NCBI GenBank assembly: GCA_030068145.1
Contig: JAPJBO010000352.1
Coordinates: 151,787 to 215,786, forward strand
Direction of reading: 5' to 3'
Origin: Diplonema papillatum
Lineage: Eukaryota; Euglenozoa; Diplonemea; Diplonemida; Diplonemidae
Length of the DNA: 64,000 nt
Shown: positions 61,173-64,000 of the stretch, in pieces
Layout: each line of letters opens with the position of its first letter
Numbering within the stretch: the first letter of the stretch is position 1
Notes under the pieces: model-generated
Database searches by the model: none
The model's input: only the letters and a program-made list of their open reading frames with translations
What the model was told of the DNA's origin: nothing
Position numbers and translations under genes: made by a program

Positions 61173-62715
61173 AAAACTGTTTTTTTTTACAAATATATGC
61201 GCGAAAAAACTAAAATTAACAAATATATGCGCGGTGCATATGTTTGTCAGTTTTAGTTTTTTCGCGCATATATTTGTAAAAAAAACAGTTTTTCGCGCAT
61301 ATATTTGTAAAAAACAGTTTTTTCGCGCATATATTTGTAAAAAACAGTTTTTTTGCGCATATGCCACAATTCTTGTTGGGAGACCCTTTCAAAAGAATTT
61401 CCCCCCAAAGTGCCTATTTCGAGTGTTTAGCCTCATTATAGCCATCAAAAGTGAATTCAGACGGGGTTTTGACGCCAAACACAGCATCGCGAGAATATAG
61501 GGTCCACAATGAATGTACTGTACAAAATGACATACACTCACACATTTGTAAAAATGCCATGAAGTTCGTATCCTAATGTAGGGCCCACAAAGTGACTATT
61601 TCGGGTGTATGATGCCAAAAACAACGAGAGGTTCCACAACGGATGTACCATGCAGGGTCAAAACCTTGTGTCTTTTTGGAAATGGCCAAAAAAAAATTTC
61701 CGGAAAAAAATTGGGGGTTTTGAATTTTAGAAATTTGGAACAAACTCTGCAGTAATTATTGAGAAAGTGCCCCCCCTTCTTTTTCTCCCCCATTTCTTTT
61801 TCCTTTTTTCATCCCCTAATCCGGTGGGCAGCAGTCAGTTGTGAGACTGGCAGGTGAGCAGCGTCACCTCCGCGTCTGATGCAGCTGTTGTATGGATCGC
61901 CTACATACACTCAGCCGCGCGCTTTCATTGCGAAGGTTACTGCTGCGGCCTTCTGGGTGGCAGCTGTGTCGGGTCGAGTAGCGAGATCTGAGGCCCTGTG
62001 ATGGCTGAGTGCACACCTAAGCAGGGTTGCATCCTCGTGTTGTAGCCGTGTTGTGTATAAGGCTTCGTGGGGGCCTGGTCAACCACCTCATCACTATAGG
62101 GCACAAACCTTTCTCGACAGTGATTGGACAGTCGGGATTGCCGGGGGCGGGTCTCCATGAAGAAGAGAATTGTAAAGCAAGACCTGCCCCCTGCGCCTGC
62201 TGTCTCCGGCTGCTTCGGCAGACGACACATACTACTACTACACTACATCCCCTAATCCGTGCCTCGTAACACACAGCCGCCGATCAACACGAAACCACCC
62301 AGAAGAAAAGCCAGGCACCGGGACGAGCAACCCGGTGAACTTAATCAAGAGTCGAAGATTAGCGTCGAAACTTCCTGGCTTTTCACGCCGTAGCAGAACG
62401 ACCACACCCTACCAATCCCAAGCACCCCCTAAACGCGTTAGGGGACTTCACAAGGTTTCACAACGGAGTGACACAACACCCGAAACGAGCTGCACCCTCT
62501 CACTTTTCTCAACCCCCCGCCATACTCAAGCCTCTACGGTCAACCGGAGACTTTAAAATACCGACCTTCTAATCCACAAATAACGCTTGAAAGCGAAGCC
62601 ACGCAAAGCTCCCGGTGAGTGCGGGGTCGTACAACTGTGCGATTTGCCTACTGTTCGCGAAGAAACCCCCCATTGCAGATAGAAACAAGCTGGAGTGAAT
62701 TGAAGGCGCCATTCC
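61173..62715 (+). repeat. 1.77-kb tandem duplication, unit 2
   Basis: Second copy of the OTU-deleted unit. After 62715 a 10-bp insertion (cgcaggttcc) precedes resumption of the match (offset 1783), and a third partial copy runs to ~63058. Confidence 0.9.
61766..62587 (+). mobile_element. 5'-truncated RT-USP element 3' end with S1 insertion (copy 2)
   Basis: Identical arrangement to 59993-60814. The S1 body is at 61824-62245 with the same 14-bp target duplication (61810-61823, 62246-62259), so the duplication followed both insertions. Confidence 0.85.
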
Positions 62716-63442
62716 CGCAGGTTCCGGCCTGGACAGCTGCGGAGTACCAGCTGAGCTGTTGAGTGCACCCTGGCTTGCGGATTATCCGAAAAAGTAGTTT
62801 TTTTTTCGTTAAACTGCTTTTTTGTTGCAGAGAAAACGTATTTGTAGTGCGCGAAAAACCCCTGTTTTTTTTTTTTACAAATATATGCGCGAAAAAACTG
62901 TTTTTTACAATATATGCGCGAAAACACTGTTTTTTTAACAAATATATGCGCGAAAAAACTGTTTTTTTTTACAAATATATGCGCGAAAAAACTAAAATTT
63001 ACAAATATATGCACCGCGCATATATTTGTAAATTTAGTTTTTTCGCGCATATCCTGGTATATTACCCAAAAAATTTGACCCAAAAATTGACCGAAAAATT
63101 TTGAGCCAAAAAATTTCGGTCAAATTTTTTGAATCACTTTGCTGCAAAGTTGCAAGCTGCTTCTCCTGGTGTAGGTCAGTGAACTAAGGTCACTCAATGG
63201 CCGCCGCGCAATTTGCAAGCAAGACGAGCAAACTCAGTGAAGTCTGTGCCGGGTTTGTAGCTCGCACACCACCGTCACGTGTAGAAGCTTGAAGCAACCA
63301 AGAACCCGAGTTTAGATGCCGAAGAGGCTGCGGCCTGAAGTTAGCAAGGGTACCGTCTTCGAATCAGTGAACGCAGCTGTTCTCGCGGTGAAACTTGAGG
63401 CAAATGTCTCGGGGAAGTGACATTTTCACCACAAAAACTGGA
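62716..63442. other. Third partial unit and MULE right interior
   Basis: Array C palindrome (62871-63053) followed by an AAATTTGACC-rich terminus (63058-63130). Then ~300 bp without any feature I can support. Confidence 0.5.
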
Positions 63443-63600
63443 ATGTTCGAGAATGGGCAAAAAGTTAAATAGTGTTCGAGAATGGGCACAAAGTTACCGA
63501 GAATGGGCAAAAAGTTAAAAAGTGTTCGAGAATGGGCAAAAAGTTAGCGAGTGTTCGAGAATGGGCAAAAAGTTAAATAGTGTTCGAGAATGGGCACAAA
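63443..63600 (-). repeat. Subterminal array B' (right), reverse complement of array B
   Basis: Five to six units of gttcgagaatgggcaaaaag + tta + variable bases. Opposite orientation to the array at 54288-54425. Confidence 0.9.
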
Positions 63601-63633
63601 CATAAGGAAGTGTACTATAATGGGAATTGTCCC

Positions 63634-63643
63634 CCCTCGTCAC
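63634..63643 (+). repeat. Right 10-bp target duplication of the MULE
   Basis: ccctcgtcac, identical to 54270-54279. Confidence 0.8.
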
Positions 63644-64000
63644 ATGCGCGGGGCAAAAAGAGTACCTCGGGGGAATTGATAATTTTCCCGGGCCATTTTT
63701 CGATGCACAAACAGTGGAATCTGGTTTGGGCAAAAGTTGTGGTGATATTTTCCCGCTGGTCCACGCAACGGATCTTTTTCAACGACGTTTTGCTCGCCCT
63801 CAGCTCCGATGAAGAGAACGGTTCAAAATAGACTCGGGGACCCATAAGTATGTGTGTGGTTCGTGACTCCTCATAAGATGCAGAGCACCGGGCGGCAGGT
63901 TTACCACGGGAAGGACAGGAATCGTCCCCAGGTTGATTACAATTTCCCGCTGGTCCACGTAGCAACTTTTTCCCGACGACTTTTTGCTCGCTTTTTTCTC
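63644..64000. other. Right flank of the MULE, no confident gene
   Basis: Expected to continue the interrupted Helitron-like sequence but no helicase motif is visible. A ~50-bp block (ttcccgctggtccacg, then ttttgctcgc) occurs twice, at ~63750 and ~63946. Confidence 0.4.

Larger units (their letters stand above)
54280..63633. mobile_element. Mutator-like (MULE) composite element with OTU gene
   Basis: The left end gggctaattcccattctcga and the reverse complement of the right end gggacaattcccattatagt form terminal inverted repeats. Both resemble the start of maize Mu ends (gagataattgccattatag). Flanking 10-bp direct repeats (ccctcgtcac) fit the 9-11 bp duplication of MULEs. Just inside both ends are inverted arrays of a ~30-bp unit that repeats the cccattctcgaaca part of the terminus. 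Inside are a second pair of related arrays, an OTU protease gene, gene fragments, and nested retroelements. No MURA-type transposase was seen, so it is probably mobilised in trans. Confidence 0.75.

Overview
This is a repeat-rich eukaryotic nuclear contig, most likely from an alga or another protist. Three things point to this: GT-AG introns around short exons, an antisense cytosolic-type 28S rRNA segment, and a dense mixture of eukaryotic mobile elements. The lineage cannot be fixed from sequence alone; an HSF-type DNA-binding exon and TPR/kinesin-light-chain-like exons would fit a stramenopile-like or related alga. Ordinary host coding sequence is sparse. The best host genes are a 4HBT (hotdog) thioesterase at 24.2 kb and an FCP1/TIM50-like phosphatase at 29.4 kb. 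Single exons belong to a TPR protein (0.5, 6.2 and 7.5 kb), a berberine-bridge-type FAD oxidase (19.7 kb), an HSF (45.8 kb), and unrecognised proteins at 39.8-40.2 kb and on the minus strand at 43.3-43.8 kb.

The mobile fraction dominates. (1) At 2.0-6.0 kb a Penelope-like-type reverse transcriptase is fused to a complete USP (peptidase C19) deubiquitinase domain and two C-terminal zinc fingers. It lies in an intron of the TPR gene. (2) At 8655-17179 a LINE is bounded by a 51-bp target-site duplication. Its ORF1 runs in frame, through one TGA, into an AlkB dioxygenase domain, a 2A ribosome-skipping motif, an APE-type endonuclease and a YADD reverse transcriptase. A displaced C-terminal ORF carries a CCHC knuckle and a Cys/His repeat domain. 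(3) A hAT transposase relic lies at 31.5-32.7 kb. (4) A Helitron-like Rep pseudogene at 50.7-54.28 kb is interrupted by (5) a 9.35-kb Mutator-like (MULE) element, 54280-63633. That element has a 10-bp target duplication and Mu-like terminal inverted repeats. It also has inverted arrays of ~30-bp units and an OTU-family cysteine protease gene, and an OTU-deleted segment of it has been tandemly duplicated.

There are at least three short retroposon (SINE-like) families: one with a CTA-repeat tail and a 25-bp target duplication, one with an A-tail, and one associated with C6 tracts. Several foldback elements and two separate 28S rDNA pieces also occur; one of the latter stops exactly at the R2 insertion site.

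Two unrelated deubiquitinase folds (USP and OTU) carried by two unrelated mobile elements, and a LINE combining AlkB, 2A and a possible stop-codon readthrough, are the most noteworthy systems here. Much of the remaining sequence is decayed repeats in which I see no gene.
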